From NCBI GenBank assembly GCA_934561395.1, contig CAKTGF010000001.1:124001-188000 (forward strand): 64,000 nucleotides of DNA, written 5' to 3'. The position numbers were made by a program, and so were the translations under genes. Below, piece after piece: positions 8,745 through 17,239 of the stretch. The notes under the pieces were generated by a model that worked only from the letters and a program-made list of their open reading frames with translations, did not search any database and was not told the origin of the DNA. Numbering within the stretch: the first letter of the stretch is position 1; the number at the start of each line of letters is the position of its first letter. Source of the DNA: an uncultured Eubacterium sp. (GTDB lineage Bacteria; Bacillota; Clostridia; Oscillospirales; Acutalibacteraceae).

Positions 8745-10130
8745 TTATGCGAGTTTTTCAAGAATCTGCCTTGCAACATAAATGCCGCTTGCAGATGCGT
8801 GTGAAAGCGAGTGAGTTACACCCGAGCCGTCGCCGATAACATAAAGTCCCTTATGCACGGTTTCAAGGTTATCGTTAAGCTCAACCTCCATGTTGTAGAA
8901 CTTAACCTCAACGCCGTAAAGCAGGGTATCCGGGTTAGCTGTGCCGGGTGCAATTTTATCAAGGGCATAAATCATTTCGATAATGCCGTCCAATATACGC
9001 TTTGGAAGAACAAGCGAAAGGTCGCCGGGGGTTGCAGCCAGTGTGGGCTCAACCAAGCCTTCTTCAATGCGCTTGGGTGTGCTTCGTCTGCCGCTTACCA
9101 AATCGCCGAAACGCTGAACGATTACGCCGCCGCCAAGCATATTTGAAAGCCTTGCAATGCTTTCGCCGTAGCCGTTTGAATCCTTAAACGGTTCTGAAAA
9201 ATGCTTTGCAACAAGCAGCGCAAAGTTTGTGTTTTCCGTTTGCTTTTCAGGGTCCTCATAGCTGTGGCCGTTAACGGTAACAATTCCGTTTGTGTTTTCG
9301 TTAACAACGCTGCCCTTTGGGTTCATGCAGAAGGTGCGAACCTGGTCTTCATAATTCTTTGTTCTGTAAACAATCTTGCTTTCGTAAAGCTCGTCGGTTA
9401 AATGGCTGAAAATTACTGCGGGCAGCTCAACACGAACGCCGATATCAACACGGTTGGAAAGTGTGTTAATGCCAAGGTGCTCGCACACGCCCTCCATCCA
9501 TTTTGAGCCTGACCTGCCAACCGAAACAATGCATTCCTCGCAGGTAAAATTGCCCTTCTTGCAGCTGACGCTGTAGCCGCCTTCATCAAGCTTGTTTACG
9601 GTTTCAATGTGGGTGTTAAAGAACCAATCCACCTTGTCCTTAAGCTCGGCATAAATATTTTCAAGCACAACATAGTTAATATCTGTTCCCAAATGGCGAA
9701 CGGATGCCTCAAGCAGGTTAAGCTGGTTTTGCATGCAAAGCTTTTTAAACTTTGAGCCTGCTGTTGAATAAAGCTTGCACTCCTCGCCGCCGTGGGTAAT
9801 GTTAATATGGTCAACATATTTCATCAAATCCATAGCCTGCTTTTTACCGATATATTCATAAAGGGTGCCGCCGAAATCGTTTGTTAAATTGTATTTACCG
9901 TCTGAAAAAGCACCTGCTCCGCCAAAGCCGCTCATAATAGCGCAGGTGGGGCACTTTATGCAGGATTTAACCTTTACGCCGTCAATGGGGCATTTCCTTT
10001 TTGCAAGCTCGTTGCCCGATTCAAAAACGGCGATTTTTAAATCGCTGTTCTTGGTAGCAAGCTCGTAAGCGGAAAAAATACCGCCCGGCCCCGCACCGAT
10101 AATAATTACATCATAATCTTTGTTAGTCAT
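8745..10130 (-). CDS. FAD-dependent oxidoreductase (COG2509-like)
   Basis: A 461-residue flavoprotein of unknown substrate. It has the N-terminal dinucleotide fold GAGPGG at 12-17, a Cys-rich stretch with CPIDG, CIKC and CPTC near residues 47-80, then GGAGAFSDGK. The second FAD-binding motif is near the C-terminus: LYVIGDGSGVTHSLSHA. This matches the group of uncharacterised FAD-dependent dehydrogenases common in anaerobic Firmicutes. GAGAGGTAAAG precedes the ATG. It heads an apparent operon with the PqqD-like and nucleotidyltransferase genes. Confidence 0.85.
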   Translation of the reverse strand: MTNKDYDVIIIGAGPGGIFSAYELATKNSDLKIAVFESGNELAKRKCPIDGVKVKSCIKCPTCAIMSGFGGAGAFSDGKYNLTNDFGGTLYEYIGKKQAMDLMKYVDHINITHGGEECKLYSTAGSKFKKLCMQNQLNLLEASVRHLGTDINYVVLENIYAELKDKVDWFFNTHIETVNKLDEGGYSVSCKKGNFTCEECIVSVGRSGSKWMEGVCEHLGINTLSNRVDIGVRVELPAVIFSHLTDELYESKIVYRTKNYEDQVRTFCMNPKGSVVNENTNGIVTVNGHSYEDPEKQTENTNFALLVAKHFSEPFKDSNGYGESIARLSNMLGGGVIVQRFGDLVSGRRSTPKRIEEGLVEPTLAATPGDLSLVLPKRILDGIIEMIYALDKIAPGTANPDTLLYGVEVKFYNMEVELNDNLETVHKGLYVIGDGSGVTHSLSHASASGIYVARQILEKLA

Positions 10131-10266
10131 GTTCTTTACCTCTCATCAGTTACTTACTTCCATTGAAATGAGGGGAAGCTGGCTCATTGTTATTTAATAA
10201 ATTCGGCCGAACCCGAATGTATAAGCTTGAATTTTGTTATAAAGCATTACGGCTTTTATTACCTTA

Positions 10267-10283
10267 GGCTCCCTTGTAAAGGG
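10267..10283. repeat. Dispersed repeat remnant, copy 1
   Basis: GGCTCCCTTGTAAAGGG occurs here and again at 51886-51902. Its core CCCTT-GTA-AAGGG is a short hairpin. It resembles the end of a small palindromic repeat that I remember from gut Clostridia; only this 17-bp part is shared between the two sites. Confidence 0.5.
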
Positions 10284-10324
10284 CACCGGCAAAATAAAAT
10301 TTTATTCTAAATTTTTAAAATCTG

Positions 10325-11683
10325 TTAATTATCCGCCTTAGTCAACAGTGCTACCGCCTCAACATGAGGGGTACGGGGGAACATATCAACCGGGGTTACC
10401 TTTTGGGTAACATAGCCCTTATCCCTTAGTATTTCCAAATCACGGGCGAGGGTTGCGCTGTCGCAGGATACATAAACAATTCTGTGGGGGCTCATTCGCT
10501 TGATAACATCGAACAAATCCCTTTGGCAGCCCTTTCTTGGTGGGTCGAGTATTACAACATCGGGGTTAATTCCCTTGCTTTCAAGCTCCTTAGCGGCCTG
10601 ATAAGCGTCGCCGCAGAAAAATTCCGCATTGTCAACGCCGTTAATTTGAGCATTTTTTATTGCGTTTTCAACGGCCTGGGGCACAATTTCAACGCCGAAC
10701 ACCCTTTTTGCCTTATCTGCCATGGTTAAGCCGATCGTGCCTGCGCCGCAGTAAAGGTCAACAACAGTTTCGCTGCCGCTGAGGCCTGCATAATCCCCTG
10801 CGGTTTGGTACAGCCGCTCACACTGGTCATGGTTAACCTGATAAAACGAATTTGGGGAAATAATAAATTTTTTACCCAGCAAAATATCGGTAATGGTTTC
10901 GCTGCCCCAAATTACCTTTGTTTCGCTGCCTAAAATAACATTGCTTTTTTTGCAATTAATGTTAATGCAAATGCTTTTCATGCCGTCAATTTTCAGCAGT
11001 TGCTCAATAAGCAGGTCTTTTTGGGGAATATCGTTACCGTTAATTACGGCGCAAGCCATAAGCTCCCCTGTGGCAAAGGCTTTACGCAAATAAATGTGCC
11101 GCAAAAGCCCCTTGCCTGTGTTTTCGTTATAGGAGGTAACGGCAGCCTGTTCAATCCATTTTGCAAAGGCATTTAAGCACTGCTTAAACTCCCTTGGCTG
11201 GAGCAAGCAATCATCGCAGCCGATAATTCTGTGGCTTTTGTAGGCATAAAAGCCGGCGCACAGCTCGCCGTCGTTAATTGCAACGGGGTATTGCGCCTTG
11301 TTGCGATAGTAATTAATGTTGTCTGCTCCGATTACATCGTCAACCGCCAGTTCAAGGTGCCCGATTCTTGTTATCGCATCCTGCACCCTGCTCTTTTTAT
11401 AAACAAGCTCCTCGGCGTAGGTCATATTTCTAAATGAACAGCCGCCGCACTTGCCTGAAACGCTGCAATCGCTTTTAATTCTGCTTTTTGAATAGGTTAT
11501 AATTTCCTTAACTGTGCCAATTGCATAGCTTTTTGTTGTTTTGATTATGTGGGCAATTATTATATCCCCGGGAACTGCCGAGCGAACAAACACAGCAATG
11601 CCGTTGTAATGCCCAACGGCGGAGCCCTCCGAGGTCATTGCCTCAATATTAAGTTTTATATCGTCATTTTTCTTAATATCCAT
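10325..11683 (-). CDS. rlmD: 23S rRNA (uracil-C5)-methyltransferase, RlmD/RlmCD family
   Basis: Transfers a methyl group from SAM to C5 of uracil in 23S rRNA. The 452-residue protein has an N-terminal TRAM domain (1-60) and an iron-sulfur cluster motif CSVSGKCGGCSF, with a further Cys later (CDDC). The SAM fold has DLYCGAGTIGL and VILDPPRKG. The nucleophile is probably Cys407 in YVSCDSATLARDL and the general base Glu442 in HVEA. The family covers U747 and U1939 enzymes and the exact site cannot be told here. It is a single-gene unit with its own promoter. Confidence 0.92.
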   Translation of the reverse strand: MDIKKNDDIKLNIEAMTSEGSAVGHYNGIAVFVRSAVPGDIIIAHIIKTTKSYAIGTVKEIITYSKSRIKSDCSVSGKCGGCSFRNMTYAEELVYKKSRVQDAITRIGHLELAVDDVIGADNINYYRNKAQYPVAINDGELCAGFYAYKSHRIIGCDDCLLQPREFKQCLNAFAKWIEQAAVTSYNENTGKGLLRHIYLRKAFATGELMACAVINGNDIPQKDLLIEQLLKIDGMKSICININCKKSNVILGSETKVIWGSETITDILLGKKFIISPNSFYQVNHDQCERLYQTAGDYAGLSGSETVVDLYCGAGTIGLTMADKAKRVFGVEIVPQAVENAIKNAQINGVDNAEFFCGDAYQAAKELESKGINPDVVILDPPRKGCQRDLFDVIKRMSPHRIVYVSCDSATLARDLEILRDKGYVTQKVTPVDMFPRTPHVEAVALLTKADN

Positions 11684-11721
11684 AATCCACCTAATTCAAA
11701 GTTGCACAACAATACAAGGTA

Positions 11722-11750
11722 ATAATACCACAAATCAAAGTCAAATACAA
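11722..11750 (-). promoter_or_regulatory. Promoter of the rRNA methyltransferase gene
   Basis: Minus strand TTGTAT (11745-11750) and TATTAT (11722-11727) with a 17-bp spacer. Confidence 0.6.
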
Positions 11751-11763
11751 CATTTACACGAAA

Positions 11764-11796
11764 AAAACAACAGTTTTGTAACGAAACGGTTGTTTT
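11764..11796 (-). terminator. Terminator after pheT
   Basis: Minus strand AAAACAAC...GTTGTTTT stem with an inner GTTT/AAAC pairing, followed by a T-rich tract, about 20 bp after the pheT stop. Confidence 0.7.
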
Positions 11797-11815
11797 AACT
11801 AATATATAATTTTAA

Positions 11816-14182
11816 TTAGCCCTTAAGGTCTATTCCCTCTGATTTCAGCTCTGCGATAATGGAGTCTGCAACCTCCTGAACCTCTTCACGCTTTAAGGTC
11901 TTTTCAGGGTGAGAGAAGGTTATGCGGGTTGTGATTGACTTGGTGTTATCCTCGGTGTTTTCGTAAACATCGGTTACCTCAACCTTTTTGATAAGGGAGC
12001 ACCTTGCATCCTCAATTGCTTTGAGGATTGGGGCAAATCTTTCGCTTACAAATGAAAGGTCAATTTCAATTGCCGGGAACTTTGAAGGCTCCTCGTATTC
12101 AATTGACGCATTGTTGATTGCAGAAAGTGCCTTAACATCCAGCTCGGCAAACACGATAGCCGACTTTTTGTCGATTTTCTTTGAAACGGTTGGATGAACA
12201 ATACCGATTTCGCCGATTTCTACACCGTCGCAAATAATTTTGTTAAGGTTAACAGGGTGCTGGTAATTGTGCTCAGCCGACTTTTTTTCAAAGGTAATTG
12301 ACCTGTGCTTTAAGTCGTCAACCACGGTTTCAAGCATATCTCTAAGCTCAAAATAAAGAATCGGAATAGGCTTGATTTTTGAATAAAGGGTTATTGCAAG
12401 ATTTTTCTTTTCAATGCAAAGGTTATTTTCGTCAATGCCTGTTACAACACGGCCGATTTCAAAAATGCCAAACTCCGGCGCAAAGCCCACATTTGACTTA
12501 ACCTGGCAAAGCTGAGTTGGGATAATCGACTTACGGATAGTTTCAATGTTTGGGTTGGTAGCGTTTGCAAGCTTGATTTCGCCCTCAACATCAATGCCCA
12601 AAGCCTTAAGCTCATCGTAATAAGCCCAAACATAGCTGTGAAGTTCGTGTAAAGAGTAACGCTTTACAAGCATATCCTTAATTTTGTCCTCAACGGTCTT
12701 TTCAGTGTCAGGGCGAACAGGATAAAGCGGGCTCCTTGTGGTGTGAACATCAAAGTTATCATAGCCGTAAATACGGGTAATCTCCTCAATAATATCAGCC
12801 TGAATGGTAACATCCTTGGTTGCACGCCATGACGGAACAACTACTGTAAAATTATCGTCCTTAACATCGGCGGTAAAGCCCAGCGAGTTAAGTGTGTTAA
12901 TAATTGTATCGTTAGGAATTTCAATGCCGGTGTATTTGTCAACAAAGGCCTTGTCAAATTCAAGCTTAACGGTGTCATACTTAAAGGCATATTCGTCTGT
13001 AAGTGCCGAAACAACCTTTGACTGTGGGTCAATATCCTGCAAAAGCTTGATGAATCTTGCGATTGCGGTTACTGTCATTTCAGGGTCAAGGCACTTTTCA
13101 TAGCGCATTGATGCGTCTGTTCTGTGAGCAAGGCGAACTGTTGATTTACGGATTGACGCCGCATCGAAGGTTGCGGATTCAAGGGTAAGGGTTGTGGTAT
13201 CGTCAACAATTTCGCTGTCAAGTCCGCCCATAATACCTGCAATCGCAACAGGTGTGTTGTCGTTGCAAATCATAAGGGTGTTTTCGTCAATATTTCTTTC
13301 AACACCGTCAAGGGTTTGGAACTTAAAGGGCTTGTCAAAACGCTTAATTCTGATTTTTTCAACCTTGCGTGAATCAAATGCGTGCATGGGCTGACCCATT
13401 TCAAGCATAAGGTAGTTTGTAAGGTCTGCAAGGAAATTAATTGCTCTCATTCCGCAGTAGTAAAGGCGGATTCTCATATCAACGGGAGAAACGGCCCTTG
13501 TAATATTTTCAACCTGCATGCAGGAATAGCGCTGGCAAAGAGGGTCGACAATCTTCATATCAACCTTTGGCAGGCTGTCATACTTGCCGGTGTCAATAAC
13601 ATCAAGGGGCTTTAGTTCCCTGCCTGCAAGAGCGGCAAATTCACGGGCAATGCCGTAGTGACCCCAAAGGTCAGGGCGGTTGGTAAGTGACTTGTTATCA
13701 ACCTCAAAAATAATATCGTCAATGGCGTAAACCGATTTAATATCTGTGCCGTTGGGAATATCGTCGGTAATATCCATAATGCCGCTGTTATCGTCTGAAA
13801 TGCCGATTTCCTTTTCAGAGCAGCACATACCGTATGAGGTGTAGCCTGCAAGGGCCCTTGGTGCAATTTCAATTTCGCCGAGCCTTGCACCAACCTTTGC
13901 CAAGGCGGTTTTCATGCCAACCCTTACATTGGGTGCGCCGCAAACAATGTCAATAAGCTCGTCCTCGCCTGCGTCAACCTTTAAAAGATGAAGTTTTTTG
14001 GAATCCGGGTGGTTTTCAACAGATTTGATTTCGGCAACAACAACGCCGCTTAAATCGGCACCCTTGTAGAAAATTTCGTTTTCAACCTCTGCTGTTGAGA
14101 GTGAAAACTGATTGATAAGCTTGTTTAAATCAAGACCCGATAAATCAACAAAGTCCTGAATCCAGTTCATAGATAAAAACAT
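11816..14182 (-). CDS. pheT: Phenylalanyl-tRNA synthetase beta subunit
   Basis: Forms the alpha2-beta2 synthetase that charges tRNA-Phe. The 788-residue protein shows the usual order: tRNA-binding (EMAP-like) domain at about 40-150 with VVAEIKSVENHPDSKKL, the B3/B4 editing region, the B5 domain, the catalytic-like core, and the C-terminal anticodon-binding FDX-ACB domain from about 695. The start fits the start of the family (MFLSMNWIQDFVDL); Met5 is an alternative. It lies 18 nt after pheS and shares its T-box control. Confidence 0.97.
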   Translation of the reverse strand: MFLSMNWIQDFVDLSGLDLNKLINQFSLSTAEVENEIFYKGADLSGVVVAEIKSVENHPDSKKLHLLKVDAGEDELIDIVCGAPNVRVGMKTALAKVGARLGEIEIAPRALAGYTSYGMCCSEKEIGISDDNSGIMDITDDIPNGTDIKSVYAIDDIIFEVDNKSLTNRPDLWGHYGIAREFAALAGRELKPLDVIDTGKYDSLPKVDMKIVDPLCQRYSCMQVENITRAVSPVDMRIRLYYCGMRAINFLADLTNYLMLEMGQPMHAFDSRKVEKIRIKRFDKPFKFQTLDGVERNIDENTLMICNDNTPVAIAGIMGGLDSEIVDDTTTLTLESATFDAASIRKSTVRLAHRTDASMRYEKCLDPEMTVTAIARFIKLLQDIDPQSKVVSALTDEYAFKYDTVKLEFDKAFVDKYTGIEIPNDTIINTLNSLGFTADVKDDNFTVVVPSWRATKDVTIQADIIEEITRIYGYDNFDVHTTRSPLYPVRPDTEKTVEDKIKDMLVKRYSLHELHSYVWAYYDELKALGIDVEGEIKLANATNPNIETIRKSIIPTQLCQVKSNVGFAPEFGIFEIGRVVTGIDENNLCIEKKNLAITLYSKIKPIPILYFELRDMLETVVDDLKHRSITFEKKSAEHNYQHPVNLNKIICDGVEIGEIGIVHPTVSKKIDKKSAIVFAELDVKALSAINNASIEYEEPSKFPAIEIDLSFVSERFAPILKAIEDARCSLIKKVEVTDVYENTEDNTKSITTRITFSHPEKTLKREEVQEVADSIIAELKSEGIDLKG

Positions 14183-14200
14183 TTATTTCACTCCCCTTTC

Positions 14201-15253
14201 TTACTCGTCGTCGGTAAATTGGCTCATAGCCTTAAGGCTGCCGCCGTTTAAATCACGAATATCTTTAATGCCGTATTTCATCATTACAAGCCTTGTAAGA
14301 CCCAAGCCAAAGGCAAAGCCTGTGTATTTTTCAGGGTCAATGCCGCCCATTTTTAATACCTCGGGATGAATCATACCGCAGGGGCAAAGCTCAAGCCAGC
14401 CGCTGTGCTTGCAGCTTGGGCAGCCCTCGCCGCCGCAAATAAGGCAGCTTATGTCAAGCTCAAAGCCCGGCTCAACAAATGGGAAAAAGCCCGGGCGAAG
14501 CCTTACCTTAATGTCCTTTTGGAACACCTCTGAAAGCATTGTTTTCATAAAGTAGATAAGGTTTGAAATTGAAATATCCTTATCAACCATCATACCCTCC
14601 ATTTGGAAGAAGGTGTTTTCGTGGCAGGCGTCTGTTGCCTCGTTTCTAAAGCACCTGCCGGGGAAAATTGCCTTAATGGGCACGCCGTCCTCCTCAAGGG
14701 GCTTTTTGTATTTTCTTAAAATAGCGTTTTGCGCCGCAGAGGTCTGTGATTTTAAAAGCTGGCCGTTGGTTAAATAATAAGTGTCCTGCATATCACGGGC
14801 AGGGTGGTTTTTGGGCACATTAACCGCCTCAAAGCACTCGTAATCGGTTACAACCTCGGCATAATCCTCAACGGTAAAGCCCATTGATTTAAAAATCTGC
14901 TCGCACTGGCGCTGAACAAGTGTAATGGGATGATATGAGCCCCTGCTGAGGTTTGTCGGCATTGAAAGGTCAAACTCGGGCATCATTTCGATTTCCTTTT
15001 GAATTTCCCTTTCCTTCAGCTCTGCTGTTTTGTCTGCAATTTTGTTTGCAACAATGCCCTTCAGCTCGTTAACTCTTTGACCGAAGGCCTTTTTGTCCTC
15101 ATTTGAAAGCTCCTTCATACATTTGAGCAAATCGGTAACGCTGCCCTTTTTGCCCAGGTATGAAACTCTTACATTTTCAAGCTCGGATAAATCCTTGATG
15201 TTGTCAAGCTCTTTTTCAAACTGAAGCTTTAAATCTTTAATTCTGTTATCCAT
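14201..15253 (-). CDS. pheS: Phenylalanyl-tRNA synthetase alpha subunit
   Basis: Catalytic subunit. Of 350 residues, an N-terminal coiled coil (1-85) for tRNA contact leads into the class II core. Motif 2 has GRCFRNEATDACHENTFFQMEG; a Cys-rich insert (CLICGGEGCPSC) follows FPFVEPGFELD; motif 3 is GFAFGLGLTRLVMMKYGI. ACGGAGGG precedes the ATG. First gene of pheST, downstream of a T-box. Confidence 0.97.
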   Translation of the reverse strand: MDNRIKDLKLQFEKELDNIKDLSELENVRVSYLGKKGSVTDLLKCMKELSNEDKKAFGQRVNELKGIVANKIADKTAELKEREIQKEIEMMPEFDLSMPTNLSRGSYHPITLVQRQCEQIFKSMGFTVEDYAEVVTDYECFEAVNVPKNHPARDMQDTYYLTNGQLLKSQTSAAQNAILRKYKKPLEEDGVPIKAIFPGRCFRNEATDACHENTFFQMEGMMVDKDISISNLIYFMKTMLSEVFQKDIKVRLRPGFFPFVEPGFELDISCLICGGEGCPSCKHSGWLELCPCGMIHPEVLKMGGIDPEKYTGFAFGLGLTRLVMMKYGIKDIRDLNGGSLKAMSQFTDDE

Positions 15254-15274
15254 ACTACCCTCCGTAAAAAAAAT

Positions 15275-15430
15275 AAAAACGCCTCATAAAAATGAGACGA
15301 AAAAATCCGTGGTACCACTCAAATTGCGGCAAAGCCGCCACTCAATCGCTTTAACGCAGCGCCACGCCCGCCTTAGTTGCTCGACGGGGGCTTAATGGCT
15401 GAAATTCAGCCCCTGCACCCTATATGCTCG
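15275..15430 (-). promoter_or_regulatory. T-box riboswitch (Phe) controlling pheST
   Basis: The minus-strand leader has an AGAGAG element, a distal loop GGTGCGA, and a candidate specifier codon UUC (Phe) at 15401-15403 followed by A. The T-box antiterminator core AGUGGUACCACGG is at about 15307-15321. The competing terminator (CGUCUCAU / AUGAGGCG, then a U-rich tail) is at 15275-15300. Uncharged tRNA-Phe is expected to favour antitermination (family knowledge). Confidence 0.92.
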
Positions 15431-15505
15431 CACCAAACGCATACTCTCTTAAAAATGTGCAAAAACCTACTTACACCAAATCATTGCCTTTTTCCTTATG
15501 CATTG

Positions 15506-15534
15506 ATTATAAACCGATAAGGGCTTTAAGTCAA
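15506..15534 (-). promoter_or_regulatory. Promoter of the pheST T-box transcript
   Basis: Minus strand TTGACT (15529-15534) and TATAAT (15506-15511), 17-bp spacer. The transcript would start near 15499, giving a leader of about 245 nt. Confidence 0.85.
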
Positions 15535-15574
15535 GTTTTTTAGGGGTTTTGGCACAAAATTTTAGGCAAAACTA

Positions 15575-15603
15575 TTGTAATTGCGTGCATTTTTGTATAT
15601 AAT
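15575..15603 (+). promoter_or_regulatory. Promoter of ireB
   Basis: TTGTAA (15575-15580) and TATAAT (15598-15603) with a 17-bp spacer. A second TATAAT at 15621-15626 has no matching -35. Confidence 0.7.
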
Positions 15604-15669
15604 GAATGGGTAGTTAATCTTATAATGGGTTTTTATACAGACAATATCTCAAACGGAGGTGACTTTACT

Positions 15670-15912
15670 GTGACAGATAAGACTATGACTTTCAGAATAG
15701 GCAACGAGAACGAGGATTATATGAAGGACACCCTTACCCAGGTTTACGATGCCTTAAAGGAAAAAGGTTATAATCCTATTAACCAAATTGTAGGCTACAT
15801 TCTTTCTGAGGACCCAACCTACATCACAACTCACAAAAACGCTCGCAGCTTAATCAGAAGGATTGACAGAGATGAGCTTTTGGCAGAAATGGTAAAGTCT
15901 TACTTGGGCTAA
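15670..15912 (+). CDS. ireB: IreB family regulatory phosphoprotein (DUF965)
   Basis: Small regulator that in Enterococcus is phosphorylated by the PASTA kinase IreK and lowers cephalosporin resistance. The segment EKGYNPINQIVGYILSEDP is the family hallmark. The frame is open from an ATG at 15625, but GGAGGTGA at 15655-15662 sits 7 nt before GTG 15670, and the 80-residue product starting there matches the family length, so I use the GTG. In most Firmicutes ruvX follows; here an unknown Lys-rich gene follows instead. Confidence 0.92.
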   Translation: MTDKTMTFRIGNENEDYMKDTLTQVYDALKEKGYNPINQIVGYILSEDPTYITTHKNARSLIRRIDRDELLAEMVKSYLG

Positions 15913-15945
15913 TCCCATTATTATAAAATAAAGGAGGGTTTACTG

Positions 15946-16323
15946 TTGGCTGAGGAAAAAAAGACTGCGCCAAAGCAGCAAGCTAAAAAGCCTGCCCCCA
16001 AAAAGGCTGAGGGCAAGCCTGCCGATAAAGAAAAATCGGCACCCAAAAAGCTGCTTGAATATAAGGGCAGACCGTTGGTTAGAAGCGGCAACACCGTATA
16101 TTACGGCAACATTAACGATGCATATATCGTTCGCCTTAACATTAAGGGCGCTAAGGATTATAAGGATATTACCCTTGCAGATGATATTATCATTCAGCTT
16201 TTAAGCACTGATGACAGCCTTTCCCCAAAGGACCAAATCATTAAGAAAAGCGAAAAGAAAGGGCTTTATAACGCACTTGACCTGGGCGTTACCTGGCTTG
16301 AAAGGCAGTTAAAAAAAGGTTAA
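15946..16323 (+). CDS. Lys/Ala/Pro-rich protein of unknown function
   Basis: Not recognised. The 125-residue protein starts at TTG with a GGAGGG site 7 nt upstream. The first 40 residues are low-complexity and basic (Lys, Ala, Pro, Gln), as in flexible nucleic-acid or ribosome binding tails. The C-terminal 85 residues look folded (LLEYKGRPLVRSGNTVYYGN, then YIVRLNIKG, then LYNALDLGVTWLERQL). It lies 33 nt after ireB and shares its transcript, ending at a strong terminator. No membrane segment or signal peptide is seen. Confidence 0.75.
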   Translation: MAEEKKTAPKQQAKKPAPKKAEGKPADKEKSAPKKLLEYKGRPLVRSGNTVYYGNINDAYIVRLNIKGAKDYKDITLADDIIIQLLSTDDSLSPKDQIIKKSEKKGLYNALDLGVTWLERQLKKG

Positions 16324-16331
16324 TAAACAAC

Positions 16332-16361
16332 AAAAAGGCACATCAAATGATGTGCCTTTTT
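16332..16361. terminator. Bidirectional terminator between convergent genes
   Basis: AAAAAGGCACATCA and TGATGTGCCTTTTT form a perfect 14-bp stem with a two-base centre. It serves the ireB unit and the convergent FnIII gene. Its centre ACATCAAATGATGT also fits the ACATC-N4-GATGT operator pattern found upstream of that gene. Confidence 0.9.
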
Positions 16362-16375
16362 TCTTTTGCTTTATC

Positions 16376-17164
16376 TTATCTTGTTGTAACTGATTTTTTG
16401 CTTGACCATTTGCTGTAATAGGTTTTGTTTTTGCCGTTAACCTTAACCGTTTTGTAGGTTCTTACACGAACATAATATTTCTTTTTGCTTGAAAGGTTTT
16501 TAATTGTTCTTGAATAGTTATTTGAACCCTTTGCGGTAATGCGCTTGGCATTTTTCATATTTTTGTTTCTGCTGTATTGCACTTGGTAGCCCGAAACATT
16601 TGCGCATTTATCCCAATCAACTCTGATTTGATCCTTTTTAGTGGTTGAGGTTTTACGAATTGATGTTCTGCTGAACGATGGAGTGTAGGTAAGTTTGAAA
16701 TCATAGCTATTATTTTCATAATAATCCCCAAATGTGAAAACTAAATAGTATGTTCCCTTAGGTAATGTTGCGCTGTAATTTCCGTAATAATAACCCAACC
16801 CGGCATTGTATCCGTCACTTATACGGTTACTGTCACTCGACCACAGATAGCGCTCTGTGTTTGAGGTTTTGTATATGTTCATTCTACAATCACCGGAGTC
16901 CATATACTTAACTATATCCGTATCTTCAGAAGTGAGTTTAATATTAATCTTGCCCTTTGCGGGTAATGTAAACTTTACAACATCAAAGTAATATCCATCA
17001 TCATAAGCGTCTGTGCTGTCTACAGATTCAGAATAAGTTGTGTTAAGGTTAACATTGTAAGCTGAACTTACCCAGCCGCCGGCAAAAGCTGTCATACTGC
17101 CAACGGATAAGGCAGAAACAACTGTTGCAACGGATAAAATAATGCTTAAAATTTTCTTTTTCAT
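16376..17164 (-). CDS. Secreted protein with PPC-like and fibronectin type III domains
   Basis: A 262-residue exported protein. The signal peptide (1-28) has a basic start, a hydrophobic core and a probable AFA cleavage site before GGW. Residues about 40-165 form a beta-rich region with GTYYLVFTFGDYY, resembling bacterial pre-peptidase C-terminal (PPC) domains. Residues about 170-262 are a fibronectin type III repeat (IRVDWDKCANVSGYQVQYS, then KKKYYVRVRTYKTV). No catalytic domain is present, so a surface-binding or matrix role is likely. The tail is strongly basic. Its promoter is overlaid by three operator-like palindromes next to a divergent XRE regulator gene. Confidence 0.82.
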   Translation of the reverse strand: MKKKILSIILSVATVVSALSVGSMTAFAGGWVSSAYNVNLNTTYSESVDSTDAYDDGYYFDVVKFTLPAKGKINIKLTSEDTDIVKYMDSGDCRMNIYKTSNTERYLWSSDSNRISDGYNAGLGYYYGNYSATLPKGTYYLVFTFGDYYENNSYDFKLTYTPSFSRTSIRKTSTTKKDQIRVDWDKCANVSGYQVQYSRNKNMKNAKRITAKGSNNYSRTIKNLSSKKKYYVRVRTYKTVKVNGKNKTYYSKWSSKKSVTTR

Positions 17165-17239
17165 ATTGTTTACTCCTTAAATAAATTAACATTGCATATT
17201 TAAAACCAAAAGCAAAAATGCCACTTTAAAGGTTCAAAT

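Noticed and set aside
15625..15669. ATG start of ireB at 15625
   Set aside because: The ribosome site lies inside this extension and points to GTG 15670.
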